Notes: generated from the sequence alone by a model not told the origin. Numbered from the stretch's first letter, positions 19,542-28,601 are shown. The stretch is 64,000 nt of DNA from Pseudomonas sp. LD120 (GCF_009861525.1 NZ_WVHL01000002.1:496001-560000), one strand, 5' to 3'. Made by a program: numbers and translations.

Positions 19542-20003
19542 ATGCGTAGATTGATCGCCTTGACCCTGGTACTGCTCAGTCTCAGCGCCTGTGCGCTGTT
19601 GCCCCACCGCGACCCGCTGGCAATCAACGTGGTGGGCATCGAGCCGCTGCCCAGCCAGGAGCTGGAAATGCGCTTCGCGGTGAAACTGCGCCTGCAAAAT
19701 CCCAATGAAACCGCCATCGACTACAACGGCGTGGCCCTAGACCTGGAAGTCAACGGCCGCCCGCTGGCCTCCGGGGTCAGCGACCAGCAGGGGCATATCG
19801 GCCGTTACTCGGAGGACATCCTGGTGATTCCAGTCAGCGTCTCGGCGTTTTCCGTCCTGCGTCAGACCCTGGGGTTGAGCCAGACCCAGACCCTGGACAA
19901 TCTGCCCTACGTGCTGCGGGGCAAACTGGCCGGCGGGCTGTTCGGCACCCAGCGTTTCATCGATCGCGGGCAGATCAGCCTGAGCAACCCGGGCGCCTGG
20001 TAA
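19542..20003 (+). CDS. LEA-type-2 domain lipoprotein
   Basis: This 153-aa protein has a lipoprotein signal (lipobox LSAC at about residues 14-17). A water-stress/hypersensitive (WHy, LEA type 2) beta-sandwich domain follows, with VVGIEPLPSQELEMRFAVKL and LQNPNETAIDYNGVALDLEV. These domains are linked to desiccation or envelope stress, but bacterial functions are poorly known. The ATG at 19542 is chosen because it starts the signal peptide. A MITE-like element begins 6 bp after its stop. Confidence 0.8.
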   Translation: MRRLIALTLVLLSLSACALLPHRDPLAINVVGIEPLPSQELEMRFAVKLRLQNPNETAIDYNGVALDLEVNGRPLASGVSDQQGHIGRYSEDILVIPVSVSAFSVLRQTLGLSQTQTLDNLPYVLRGKLAGGLFGTQRFIDRGQISLSNPGAW

Positions 20004-20008
20004 GCCCT

Positions 20009-20150
20009 GGGCTCTGTACGAAAAGTTTTGAGACGAAGGTCAGGCAAGGCGAAAACGGTCGAGGAAGCGGAGTTTACGGGTTGTAAATGAGCATTCCGAG
20101 ACCGTTTTCAACGCAGCATCACCGAGTATCAGGCTTTTCGTACAAAGCCT
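20009..20150. mobile_element. 142-bp MITE-like palindromic element
   Basis: The ends GGGCTCTGTACGAAAAG (20009-20025) and CTTTTCGTACAAAGCCT (20134-20150) are terminal inverted repeats matching at 15 of 17 positions. Nested inside are AAAACGGTC (20052-20060) and GACCGTTTT (20100-20108), perfect complements with paired extensions, around TTTAC...GTAAA. The whole element could fold into one long stem. It has no coding potential. Size, terminal repeats and intergenic location fit a non-autonomous insertion element. Target-site duplication is not obvious. Its right end overlaps the stop codon of glsB (20149-20151), so it sits hard against both flanking genes. Confidence 0.7.
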
Positions 20151-21069
20151 AGAACACCGACCAGCCGATGCGCTGGCTAAGCAGCTCCAGGGCCGCCATG
20201 CCCACCAGTGAGTTGCCGGCAACATTGAGCTCCGGCGACCACACGCACACCGTGAATTGCCCCGGCACCACCGCGACAATCCCCCCACCGACACCACTTT
20301 TGCCCGGTAGCCCGACCCGATAGGCGAAGTTGCCGGCTTCGTCGTACAAGCCGCTGGTGGCCATGATCGAGTTGACTTGCTGCGTCTGCCGGCGACTGAG
20401 GATCTGCTCGCCGCTGTGCTTGCAGAAACCGTCGTTGGCCAGAAAGCAAAAGGCCCGGGCCAGATCGACGCAGCTCATGCGCAGCGCGCAATGGCTGAAA
20501 TAGCTGCGCAGCACTGCCTCGACATCGTTATGGAAATTACCGAAGGACTGCATCAGGTAGGCCATGGCCGCATTGCGCGCCCGGTGCTGGTATTCCGACT
20601 CGGCCACCCGCCCATCCACCAGCACCTGAGGATTGCCCGACAGTCGCCGGACAAAGTCGCGCATGGACAAGGCTGGTGCGGCAAAACGCGACTGGTTGAT
20701 GTCACAGATCACCAAGGCACCGGCATTGATGAAAGGGTTGCGCGGCCGGCCGCGCTCGAACTCCAATTGCACCAGGGAATTGAAGGGCTGCCCGGAAGGC
20801 TCGTGACCCAGGCGCTCCCAGATCGACTCGCCGGAATGGCCGATGGCCTGCACCAGACTGAAGACCTTGGAAATACTCTGCACTGAGAACGGCGTATCGG
20901 CATCGCCGGCACTGAACACCTGGCCATCGTTGCCGTAGACGGCAATCCCCAATTGATTGGCCGGCACATCCGCCAGGGCCGGGATGTAGTTGGCGACCTG
21001 GCCTTGGCCGATCAGGGGGCGGACTTCATCGAGAATCTGGTTCAACAAGGCTTGCATGGTCTGGCTCAT
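20149..21069 (-). CDS. glsB: Glutaminase (GlsB type)
   Basis: This 306-aa serine-dependent beta-lactamase-fold glutaminase hydrolyses glutamine to glutamate and ammonia. The catalytic S-x-x-K is Ser65-Lys68 ([12 protein letters not shown]). Other conserved blocks are [11 protein letters not shown] and [16 protein letters not shown]. The length equals the family norm. ATG 21069 (MSQTMQALL) gives the normal N-terminus; the frame is open further upstream but without a start signal. The terminal TAG is shared with the edge of the MITE-like element, so the last residues could have been altered by that insertion. Confidence 0.94.
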   Translation of the reverse strand: MSQTMQALLNQILDEVRPLIGQGQVANYIPALADVPANQLGIAVYGNDGQVFSAGDADTPFSVQSISKVFSLVQAIGHSGESIWERLGHEPSGQPFNSLVQLEFERGRPRNPFINAGALVICDINQSRFAAPALSMRDFVRRLSGNPQVLVDGRVAESEYQHRARNAAMAYLMQSFGNFHNDVEAVLRSYFSHCALRMSCVDLARAFCFLANDGFCKHSGEQILSRRQTQQVNSIMATSGLYDEAGNFAYRVGLPGKSGVGGGIVAVVPGQFTVCVWSPELNVAGNSLVGMAALELLSQRIGWSVF

Positions 21070-21432
21070 TATCACGGGCACCGATACGGCTGCGGGGCTA
21101 TGGCTGCTAGACGCGCGCCAGCGCCTGCGCAGCACACCCACATTCAAAACCGCCGCCCACCCGTCGCTGCTGGCCGGCGAGAGCACCGCCCAACGGCGGC
21201 TACACGGAATCGAAATGCAAGTGATATTCGATCATTTTCGCCAATCGTAAAACACAGAATCGATGATCACCATCAGCTTGAATTAAGGTTAGAGCGCTAG
21301 AATAGCCGTCGATTACAGGCACACAAACCTGTCATATCCAGCTTGACCGCAACATCACACCCCTCCATGCATCGCGACCTTTGGCAGCGCCCCAGTTGCA
21401 ACGGGGCATTGGCGGCAGTCGATGTTTACGCC
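21070..21432. other. Divergent promoter region glsB / flavoprotein
   Basis: This 363-bp region contains no convincing gene. On the + strand, TAGAAT (21298-21303) could be a -10 element. It is followed by a short hairpin ACAGG-cacacaaa-CCTGT (21315-21332). Possible earlier starts for the flavoprotein at 21343 (TTG) and 21367 (ATG) fall inside it but lack ribosome-binding sites. Confidence 0.35.
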
Positions 21433-22719
21433 ATGACGGCATTTCCTGAGCGGAGTCATGCACCTTTGAAAACCTGGCACACGATCGTCGGTGTCCTGCT
21501 GATCACCACCCTCACCCTCCTGCTGGAGATTCCTTCCACCACCTGGCTGACCTCCGCCACCCTGAGCATGATCCTCGGTAGCACGGCCTTGGCCTATATG
21601 GCCCTGTCTTGCCTGCTGGCCAGCCGTTGGGGCTTCGTCGAGCGCCTGTTCGGCGGCCTCGACCGGGTCTATGAGGCCCACAAGTGGCTGGGCATCTGGG
21701 CCCTGGCATTCGCCAGCTATCACCTGGTATTCAAGGCCAACCTGGACGCCTGGGGCAGCGTGCCGATCCTCGAACTCTCGAAATACTGGACACGCCTGGT
21801 GCGCCAACTGAGCTACGTGGCCCTGGGCCTGATCGTACTGCTGGCCCTGAACCGCAACATTCCCTACAGCCAATGGCGCTGGTGGCACAAGCTCTCCGGC
21901 CCGCTGTTTCTGATCGTCATCCTGCACGGCTTGAGCTTCAAGTCGCCGATCACCCTGGACTCGCCTTCAGGCCTCTGGCTCGGCGCGCTGTGCATCCTTG
22001 GGGTGCTCGGGGCCCTGTACAAACTGCTGCTCTACCCCTTCCTGGCCAAGGTTGGCGAGTACCAGGTGAGCGCGGTCAAGGTGGAAAAGAACTCCCTGCA
22101 CCTGGAACTCCTGCCCCTGGGCCGTGGCTTTCCCTTCAAGGCCGGTCAGTTCGCCTTCCTGTCGATGCAGGAAAAGGGCCTGCGCGAGCCGCATCCCTTC
22201 ACCATCGCCAGCGCCCAGACCCATGACGGGCGCATTGAGTTCGTGATCCGTGCCCTGGGCGACTACACCCAACAGCTGCGTAAGCAGGTCAAGGTCGGCA
22301 TGCGCGCGAACATCTATGCACCCTATGGCCGCTTCAAGCGACCGCAGGAAGGCAGCCGCGAGGTGTGGATCGGGGGCGGGGTTGGGATTTCGCCGTTTAT
22401 CGCTTGGCTGCAGGATGCCGACGCCGGGCAGCTAGACAGAGCGACCCTGGTGTACTGCTACAACCCATCCCGGGCGTTCCCCAGCGTCGATACTCTGCAA
22501 GGCATGGCCAAGGCCCGCGGGGTCAACTTCGTGGCCAACAGCGGCGGCACCGCGTCGCTGGCGCAAACCCTGAAACGCACAGCCACGGAAACCGATCCGC
22601 AGCAGATCCAGGTCAGCTTCTGCGGCCCCAAAGGCCTACTGGCCCAAGTCCGGAAACTGATGAACGAATGCCAGATCCCCGACGCCAACCTGCACTACGA
22701 GTTCTTCGAGTTCCGTTGA
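21433..22719 (+). CDS. Ferric-reductase-like transmembrane flavoprotein
   Basis: This 428-aa protein (from ATG 21433) is an NADPH-oxidase/ferric-reductase-like enzyme. Six hydrophobic segments carry paired haem-ligand candidates: His in RVYEAHKWLG, in ASYHLVF, in RWWHKLSGPL and in VILHGLSF. The FAD-binding domain shows FKAGQFAFLSM and REPHPFTIASA, and the NAD(P) domain WIGGGVGISPF. Such proteins pass electrons from NAD(P)H through FAD and haem across the membrane. The electron acceptor (Fe3+, oxygen or another) is unknown. The start is uncertain, since 21343 (TTG) and 21367 (ATG) are in frame. The 3' end overlaps the convergent MFS gene by 25 bp. Confidence 0.83.
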   Translation: MTAFPERSHAPLKTWHTIVGVLLITTLTLLLEIPSTTWLTSATLSMILGSTALAYMALSCLLASRWGFVERLFGGLDRVYEAHKWLGIWALAFASYHLVFKANLDAWGSVPILELSKYWTRLVRQLSYVALGLIVLLALNRNIPYSQWRWWHKLSGPLFLIVILHGLSFKSPITLDSPSGLWLGALCILGVLGALYKLLLYPFLAKVGEYQVSAVKVEKNSLHLELLPLGRGFPFKAGQFAFLSMQEKGLREPHPFTIASAQTHDGRIEFVIRALGDYTQQLRKQVKVGMRANIYAPYGRFKRPQEGSREVWIGGGVGISPFIAWLQDADAGQLDRATLVYCYNPSRAFPSVDTLQGMAKARGVNFVANSGGTASLAQTLKRTATETDPQQIQVSFCGPKGLLAQVRKLMNECQIPDANLHYEFFEFR

Positions 22720-24260
22720 ACCGTTGACTCCCGCCCTCGCCGGTGGCGCGGCTCATGCAGCGCCACCCGCACCACCAGAGCCGCCAGCAGGGTGATGACC
22801 GTCAACACCTGCAACAGTTGGCTAAAGGCCTGGGAATAAAGGCGTAACAGCACTTCCCGGGACCACCCCGGCAAGGACCCGACGCTGGCCGCCAGATCGC
22901 CGCCGGCCAGTTGCCGGGCCGCCAGTACCAGGCCCTCCCCAGGCGCCCCGTGGCGCCCAAGCCCGTGTTGCAGCAGCCCTGCCAGCAACGCCACCACCAA
23001 CGCCAGGGCAATGCCCTCGCCCGCCACCCGGGTGGTACTGAAGATGCCGCTGGCCATGCCGGCCCGCTCCTTGGGCACCACACTCACCGACAAACCATCC
23101 ATCAAGCCCCAGGGCAGCCCGCTGCCCAGGCCAATCACCAGCAACGGCCAGACCTGCTCGACCGCGGCGGATCCCGGCTCGACCCGACTGAGCCACCACA
23201 GCCCGGCGGCGGCCACCGCCAGCCCCAGGCTCGCCAGATTGCCGGCGCTGAACCAGCGATTGAGCCAGCCCGCGGCAAACGGCACCACCAGCATCGGCGC
23301 GGACAAGGCCAGCATCAGCAACCCGGCGTCAATCTCGCTGTAGCCTTCGACGCCAATAAAGCGGATCGGCAGCAGAATCAGCAGCACCACGTAGCAATAG
23401 CAGGTGGCGATGGGCAACACCTGCACCCCGACAAAGCGCGGGTAGCGAAACAGCGACAGGTCGAGCATCGGTCGCGCCGCCCGCCGCTCCACGGCAATGA
23501 ACAGCCCCAGGGCCAGCAGCGCCCCCGCCAGCAACAACAGAACCCAGGGACTGCCCCAGCCGCTTTGCGGCGCCTGCAAGATGCCCCAGGTCAGCAGCAC
23601 CAGGGCCAGGGTGAAACTCAAGGTGCCGGGCCAGTCCACGCCCCGGGCCTCAGGATCCCTGGACTCCTGCATGCGCGGCACGCCAAAGGCCAGGGACAGG
23701 CCGCCGATCAGCGCTCCGGAGACGAAGATCGCCCGCCAGCCGCTGTGTTCCACCAAGACCCCGGCGAGGATCGGGCCAAAGGCCAGGCCGACGCCAAAGG
23801 TGGTGCCCAGCAAGCTGAAGGCCCGAGTGCGTCCGGGGCCGTCGAAGGCCTGGGCCAGGGCCGCCGAACCACCGGCCAGGGCGGCGGCGCCGGCCAGCCC
23901 CTGGACCCCGCGCAGCAGGTTGAGCCACAGCAGCGACGGCACGCACACCAGGGCCAGCGAGCTTAGGCCGAACAGCGCCACCCCCAGGCTGAACAGGCGC
24001 TTGCGACCGTACTCGTCGGCCAGGGTCCCGGCGGCCATCAACACGCTGCCAAAGGTCAGCATGAAGGCGTTGGTGGTCCAGCTCAGCGCCAGGGGGCTGC
24101 CCCCCAGTTCGCGGGCGATGGCCGGGGTCGCCACCGCCACCCCGACAAAGGTCAGGGGCAGCATCAGTGCCGCCAGGCACACTGCCGCCAATACACCGTA
24201 GGCACCCCGCTCGCGGGTGCGGCCCGGCAGCCCCAGGGACAGGTCGAATTGAGGATTCAC
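22695..24260 (-). CDS. MFS drug-efflux-type transporter (14-TM, DHA2-like)
   Basis: This 521-aa permease has about 14 hydrophobic segments. It includes the motif A-like LADEYGRKRLFSLGVALFG and the motif C-like LGTTFGVGLAFGPILAGVL (antiporter signature with G-x8-G-x3-G-P). This fits DHA2-family proton-driven export of drugs or other amphiphiles. A GTG start at 24260 is favoured because AGAGGTG precedes it; the frame runs further upstream into the LysR gene without a start signal. It is divergent from the LysR regulator, which probably controls it. The 3' end overlaps the flavoprotein gene. Confidence 0.85.
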   Translation of the reverse strand: MNPQFDLSLGLPGRTRERGAYGVLAAVCLAALMLPLTFVGVAVATPAIARELGGSPLALSWTTNAFMLTFGSVLMAAGTLADEYGRKRLFSLGVALFGLSSLALVCVPSLLWLNLLRGVQGLAGAAALAGGSAALAQAFDGPGRTRAFSLLGTTFGVGLAFGPILAGVLVEHSGWRAIFVSGALIGGLSLAFGVPRMQESRDPEARGVDWPGTLSFTLALVLLTWGILQAPQSGWGSPWVLLLLAGALLALGLFIAVERRAARPMLDLSLFRYPRFVGVQVLPIATCYCYVVLLILLPIRFIGVEGYSEIDAGLLMLALSAPMLVVPFAAGWLNRWFSAGNLASLGLAVAAAGLWWLSRVEPGSAAVEQVWPLLVIGLGSGLPWGLMDGLSVSVVPKERAGMASGIFSTTRVAGEGIALALVVALLAGLLQHGLGRHGAPGEGLVLAARQLAGGDLAASVGSLPGWSREVLLRLYSQAFSQLLQVLTVITLLAALVVRVALHEPRHRRGRESTVQRNSKNS

Positions 24261-24387
24261 GCACACCTCTATACCCCGGTAAACAGGGCTGATTGAAGAA
24301 AAACCCAGGATAGACAGGCCGCAATCGATAAAAAACAGGGCATTATTCCGCTCTTTACGGACAAAAATGCCGCAATTGAGGTGCACC

Positions 24388-25296
24388 ATGGACAACTTGA
24401 ACGGCCTGCAAGTGTTTGTCTGCGTGGTCCAGAGCGGCAGCCTGGTGGCCGCCGGCGAGCGCTTGGGGCTGTCTGCCTCGGCGGTGGGCAAGGCCCTGGC
24501 ACGCCTGGAACAGCGCCTCGGCGTACGCCTGCTCAATCGCAGTACCCGGCGCCTGAGCCTGACCGATGAAGGCGCACTGTTCTATGAACGCGGCCAGCGC
24601 ATCGTCGACGAGGTGCACGAGGCAGAAGCCGAGCTGGCACGGCTCAGCGATGCGCCTCGAGGGCGGTTGCGGGTCAGCCTGCCGGCCATCGGCTATCGCA
24701 TGCTGCTGCCGATCCTTCCGGCGTTCTCCGCGCGCTATCCGGACATCGAACTGGACCTGGATTTCAACGACCGGCTGATCGACGTCATCGCCGAAGGGGT
24801 GGACGCGGTGATTCGCAGCGGCGAGTTGCCGGACTCCCAGCTCAGGTCCCGCAGCCTCGGGCCTTTTGGCTTCGTGCTGGTCGGCGCCCCCGGCTACTTC
24901 GCTCGCCGCGGCATCCCGCACAGTCCAAGGGAGCTGGAGCGGCACGCCTGCCTGCGCTACAAGTTCCCCGGTGGCCCCCAGCTGCAGCCGTGGCGCCTGC
25001 ACCTGGCCGACAGCCCAACGCCGCTGGTGCTGGGCAGCGCCCTGACCAGCAACAACCTGGAATCGCTGATCCATGCCGCGACCCAGGGCCTGGGCATCGC
25101 CTACGTGCCGGATTTCGTGGTAAGCGGCGCCCTGGCCGACGGCAGCCTGGTGTCGGTGCTGGACGACTTCCAGCAAGAACGCGGCAAGTTCTCCATCCTC
25201 TGGCCCAGCAGCCGGCACCTGCTGCCCAAGCTGCGGGTGTTCGTCGACTTTCTCGGCGAGCATCTGCTGCTCGGCAAACCTCACAAGGAGTCATGA
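24388..25296 (+). CDS. LysR-family regulator, divergent to the MFS pump
   Basis: This 302-aa regulator has an N-terminal helix-turn-helix (residues about 3-60, containing GERLGLSASAVGKALARLEQ) and a periplasmic-binding-like effector domain. It falls in the large AaeR/DmlR-like group. ATG 24388 follows GAGGTG. The 127-bp divergent gap to the MFS start must contain both promoters and the operator. The acetyltransferase start lies at or within the stop codon (TCATGATG), so the two genes form one transcript. Confidence 0.9.
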   Translation: MDNLNGLQVFVCVVQSGSLVAAGERLGLSASAVGKALARLEQRLGVRLLNRSTRRLSLTDEGALFYERGQRIVDEVHEAEAELARLSDAPRGRLRVSLPAIGYRMLLPILPAFSARYPDIELDLDFNDRLIDVIAEGVDAVIRSGELPDSQLRSRSLGPFGFVLVGAPGYFARRGIPHSPRELERHACLRYKFPGGPQLQPWRLHLADSPTPLVLGSALTSNNLESLIHAATQGLGIAYVPDFVVSGALADGSLVSVLDDFQQERGKFSILWPSSRHLLPKLRVFVDFLGEHLLLGKPHKES

Positions 25297-25843
25297 TGAT
25301 TGGCGACCAGCCCACCCTGCGCACCGAGCGCCTGTTGCTGCGGCCCCTGGAACTGGCGGATGCCGACGCCATCCAGCAACGGTTTCCACACTGGGAAGTG
25401 GTGCGCTACCTCAACGCCCTGGTGCCCTGGCCCTACCCGGCCGACGGCGCCTTGAGCTTCGTGCGTGACCTGGCCCTGCCGGCCATGGCCCGGGGCACCG
25501 AGTGGCACTGGACCCTGCGCCGGCACAGCGCCCCGCAGCAGCTGATCGGCAGTATCAGCCTGATGGATGAAACCGAAACCACCGCGGCTTCTGGCTGGCC
25601 CCGGCGTGGCAGGGCCAGGGCTACATGAGCGAGGCCTGCAAGGCGGTGGACCACTATTGGTTCGAGGTGCTGCAACGGCCGTTGATGCGCGTGCCCAAGG
25701 CGGCGCCGAACCAGGGGTCACGGCGGATTTCCGAGCGTGGCGGCATGCGCCTGATCGAGTCACGGGACGGCGAATTCGTCAGCGGGCGGTTCCCCGTGGA
25801 GCTGTGGGAAATCACCCGCGAAGAGTGGCGCCGGCTCAGGTAA
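25296..25843 (+). pseudogene. GNAT acetyltransferase (RimJ/RimL-like), frameshifted
   Basis: The reading frame opens MIGDQPTLRTERLLLRPLEL, the standard start of RimJ/RimL-like acetyltransferases, and runs normally to about 25580. There one base appears lost. The frame would then stop at 25628 after a spurious tail, but the -1 frame continues at once with RGFWLAPAWQGQGYMSEACK and reaches the normal C-terminus at 25843. An AAC-CGC reading (Asn-Arg) in place of ACCGC at about 25581-25585 would restore one 183-residue protein. The acetyl-CoA motif (QGQGYMSEA) lies after the lesion, so the truncated product would be inactive. It could be a true lesion or a sequencing error. An in-frame ATG directly upstream (25293) is also possible. 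Confidence 0.8.
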
Positions 25844-26756
25844 AGCGCACCCCGGGGCGAGCGCGCTGGTCCACGGTCAGTTCAAATACATCCGGGCGTG
25901 CGTAATGGCCGACCACGTCGTAGTCATAACGCGCCCGCGCCAGATCGGCGGTGTCGATCTCAGCGCTGATCAGCCCGGCTCGGCCCACCAGCGGCCCGGC
26001 CAGCACATCGCCCATGGGCCCAACGATCACGCTGCCCCCGGCAATCAAGGGGCGCTGCGCCGGCCAGTTGGCAATTTCCAGTCCCAGTTCCTCGGGCGAG
26101 GCCTGCACCTGACAGGCGCTGACCACGAAGCAGCGGCCCTCGTGGGCGATATGGCGCATGCTCACCTGCCACATTTCCCGCTCGTCCACCGTCGGCGCGC
26201 ACCAGACTTCGATGCCCTGGGCATACATCGCGGTGCGCAGCAGCGGCATCATGTTTTCCCAGCAGATCACCGCGCCGAGCCGGCCCACCTGGGTGTCCAG
26301 TACCGGCAGGGTCGAACCATCACCCTTACCCCAGATCAGCCGCTCGGTGCCGGTGGGCATCAATTTGCGGTGCTTGCCCAACAGCCCCGCCTGCGGGTCG
26401 AAATACAGCGCCGTGCAATACAAGGTACTGCCGCTGCGCTCGATCACCCCCAGGACCAGGTTGGCCCCGGTCCGGGCCGACAGCCCGGCCAGGGCCTCGG
26501 TCTCGACCCCGGGGACATCGATGGCATTGGTAAAGTAGCGGGCGAAAGCCTCACGCCCCTCCGGCAGGCGATAGCCCAGTTGGGTGCCGAAGCCTTCACC
26601 CTTGGGGTAGCCCCCCAACAGCGCTTCGGGCATCACCACCAGTTGCGCGCCGGCCTCGATGATGGCGGCTTCGTAGGACAGGATCTGCTCCAGGGTGGCC
26701 GCCTTGCCTTCAGGCAAGGAACCAATTTGCAAAGCGGCGACGATGGACTTGGGCAT
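25836..26756 (-). CDS. Nitrilase-family carbon-nitrogen hydrolase
   Basis: This 306-aa enzyme has the Glu-Lys-Cys triad: Glu44 ([14 protein letters not shown]), Lys131 ([15 protein letters not shown]) and Cys165 ([14 protein letters not shown]). The sequence around Cys is typical of true nitrilases acting on nitriles rather than of amidases. A GAGGAG site precedes the ATG. Its stop overlaps the end of the GNAT gene by 8 bp. The divergent LysR gene, 84 bp away, is a likely regulator. Substrate could be arylaceto- or aliphatic nitriles, including plant-derived ones; this is not determined by sequence. Confidence 0.9.
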   Translation of the reverse strand: MPKSIVAALQIGSLPEGKAATLEQILSYEAAIIEAGAQLVVMPEALLGGYPKGEGFGTQLGYRLPEGREAFARYFTNAIDVPGVETEALAGLSARTGANLVLGVIERSGSTLYCTALYFDPQAGLLGKHRKLMPTGTERLIWGKGDGSTLPVLDTQVGRLGAVICWENMMPLLRTAMYAQGIEVWCAPTVDEREMWQVSMRHIAHEGRCFVVSACQVQASPEELGLEIANWPAQRPLIAGGSVIVGPMGDVLAGPLVGRAGLISAEIDTADLARARYDYDVVGHYARPDVFELTVDQRARPGVRFT

Positions 26757-26807
26757 GGCATGACTCCTCGAATGATCAGGTGTTGCGCATTGTCCTGCGG
26801 CCGCTGA

Positions 26808-26817
26808 TTATCGATAA
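26808..26817. promoter_or_regulatory. Palindrome between nitrilase and its LysR regulator
   Basis: TTATCGATAA is a perfect 10-bp palindrome in the 84-bp divergent gap. With flanks it also reads T-N11-A (26805-26817), the usual LysR-type binding signature. It is a good candidate operator, unproven. Confidence 0.45.
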
Positions 26818-26840
26818 CCCCCAACTCAGTGCTTAATGAT

Positions 26841-27776
26841 ATGAGCCATATGAATATCGCCAGCGTCGATCTCAACCTGCTCAAGGCCTTCGAAGCCTTG
26901 CATGACGAGTCCAGCGCCAGCCGCGCGGCCCTGCGCCTGGGGGTCACCCAATCGGCCATGAGCGCGGCCTTGCGCCGGCTGCGGGAGCTGTATGGCGATC
27001 CGCTGTTCGTGCGCACCGGGCGCGGGTTGGCACCGACCCTCAAGGCCAATCAGTTGAAGCCGGTAGTCAGCGATGCCTTGAACAAATGCCGGCAGAGCCT
27101 GGCCATGGTCGCTCCGGACACCGGCGATTATCAGGGGCGCTCGGTGACAGTCGGGCTGTCGGATGATTTCGAGATTGCCTATGGTCGGCAGATGATCGAG
27201 GCCGTGGCCCGACGGGCGCCCAAGCTACGGCTGATTTTCCGCCAGACCCACAGCCAGATCGTCGCCGAGGCGCTGTTGCAGCGCAGCGTTGACCTGGCCA
27301 TCAGTGCCGGCGGTTTTGCCGAACGCCTGCTCAGCCGCCAGGTGCTGGGAGAAGGGGCTTACCTGTGCCTGGCCGACCCGGCCAGCCTGGCTCCCGGACA
27401 GCAACGCATCAGTCTTGAAGAGTTCGTCGAACGGGAGCACCTGCTGGTGTCGTCCCAAGGCTTTATCGGCATCACCGATGAAGGGTTGGCAAACCTGGGC
27501 CTCAGTCGCCGAGTGTGCGCCTCGACCACGCACTTCGCCGCGCTGCCCTTTCTGCTCAAGGGCAGCCAGGCGGTGGCGACCATTCCCGACCATGCCGCGC
27601 GGCGCATCGCCGAGCTCACCGGCCTGCAACCGCTGCCCTGCCCCTTGGCGCTGCCACGTTATCCAATTGAACTGGGCTGGCGCACCAGCGCGCAGGTCGA
27701 CCCGTTGCTGGTGAAGGTGCGCGAGGCGATCGTCGAGAGTTTTGCGCTTACTTGTTCGCCGCCATCAGACGATTGA
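26841..27776 (+). CDS. LysR-family regulator, divergent to nitrilase
   Basis: This 311-aa regulator starts SVDLNLLKAFEALHDESSAS and has the HTH region AALRLGVTQSAMSAALRRLR. The spelling is that of the NodD/NahR-like LysR branch (with LYGDPLFVRTGRGLAPT). The effector domain follows. It is divergent from the nitrilase and probably responds to a nitrile or its acid. The start is uncertain: ATG at 26841 or 26850 or GTG at 26829, none with a strong ribosome-binding site. The 3' end overlaps the next convergent gene by 29 bp. Confidence 0.88.
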   Translation: MSHMNIASVDLNLLKAFEALHDESSASRAALRLGVTQSAMSAALRRLRELYGDPLFVRTGRGLAPTLKANQLKPVVSDALNKCRQSLAMVAPDTGDYQGRSVTVGLSDDFEIAYGRQMIEAVARRAPKLRLIFRQTHSQIVAEALLQRSVDLAISAGGFAERLLSRQVLGEGAYLCLADPASLAPGQQRISLEEFVEREHLLVSSQGFIGITDEGLANLGLSRRVCASTTHFAALPFLLKGSQAVATIPDHAARRIAELTGLQPLPCPLALPRYPIELGWRTSAQVDPLLVKVREAIVESFALTCSPPSDD

Positions 27777-28002
27777 CTTCACTGCGTACCATGTTGGAGT
27801 ACTCCGGCGGCGACAGGCCGTCGAGCTCCGCGCGAACCCACTCGGCCCATTTGCCCTTGCGCTTGCCGCGCTCGCCGAACAAGCGGGCAGCCTCGCCTTT
27901 GGCCTTGCCCAGGTTGCTTTGCCACAAGTCGAACAGGCGGGACTTTTCGTCCTCGATGGCGGCCCGCTCGGCCATGGACTTGTTAGCCAGATTGAAGCTC
28001 AT
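27748..28002 (-). CDS. Conserved-looking 84-aa hypothetical protein
   Basis: This small, soluble, charged protein (MSFNLANKSMAERAAIEDEK at the start, LMAANK at the end) has several helical stretches and no cysteine or membrane segment. AGGAAA precedes the ATG. Codon use is like that of neighbouring genes. It overlaps the converging LysR gene by 29 bp. I do not recognise a named family. Confidence 0.7.
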   Translation of the reverse strand: MSFNLANKSMAERAAIEDEKSRLFDLWQSNLGKAKGEAARLFGERGKRKGKWAEWVRAELDGLSPPEYSNMVRSEVNRLMAANK

Positions 28003-28224
28003 GGGAATTTCCTGCTGCGTAAAATGGGCGACATCTTACACTGTAGGCGCTGCAGGTTTACCCCGCAGCGGCCCGCACACAGCGAAATAGCTGCAACTTT
28101 TAGTGCCGCGCCAGACTCCATTGCTTGTCACACCATCAACTCTGTAGCCCTTGCCGCCGGCTGCGATTGGCTCTGACGCAGACCCGCCGTAGCGCCACTG
28201 GCCACATTTTCAAGGAACCCGTTC

Positions 28225-28545
28225 ATGGCTCGTAAATCTGCCGCGCAAGCGGAAAACGATCAAATCAAGGATCAGGCATTCAGCGAACTGCAAGCGCTGA
28301 TCGAGGAGTCGGAGAAACTGCTCAAGGGCAGCGCGACGCTGATGGGCGACGAAGGTGAAAGCCTGCGTCAACAAGTGAGCGTCAAGCTCAAGCAAGCGCT
28401 GGACTCGGTGAGCAAGGTGCGCGAGCGCAGCAAGCCGGTGGTGGACGCCACCGAACAGTACATCGGCGGCCATCCGTGGCAGACCGTGGCGATTTCCGCC
28501 GGCGTCGGCCTGGTGGTCGGCCTGTTGTTGGGCCGCCGTTCGTAA
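28225..28545 (+). CDS. DUF883 family protein (ElaB/YqjD-like)
   Basis: This 106-aa protein has a long amphipathic helical N-terminus (residues 10-78) and a single C-terminal membrane anchor (WQTVAISAGVGLVVGLLLG) ending in RRS. This matches ElaB/YqjD, stationary-phase tail-anchored proteins that in E. coli bind ribosomes at the inner membrane. An AAGGA site precedes the ATG. It is single-gene, with a strong terminator 15 bp downstream. Confidence 0.9.
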   Translation: MARKSAAQAENDQIKDQAFSELQALIEESEKLLKGSATLMGDEGESLRQQVSVKLKQALDSVSKVRERSKPVVDATEQYIGGHPWQTVAISAGVGLVVGLLLGRRS

Positions 28546-28560
28546 TCGATAGGGTTTTTC

Positions 28561-28595
28561 AAGGCCAGGCACGCCATGGGCGGCCTGGCCTTTTT
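28561..28595 (+). terminator. Rho-independent terminator after the DUF883 gene
   Basis: AAGGCCAGGC (28561-28570) and GCCTGGCCTT (28583-28592) form a perfect 10-bp stem with a 12-base loop, followed by T residues to 28595. Confidence 0.85.
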
Positions 28596-28601
28596 ATCAC
28601 T

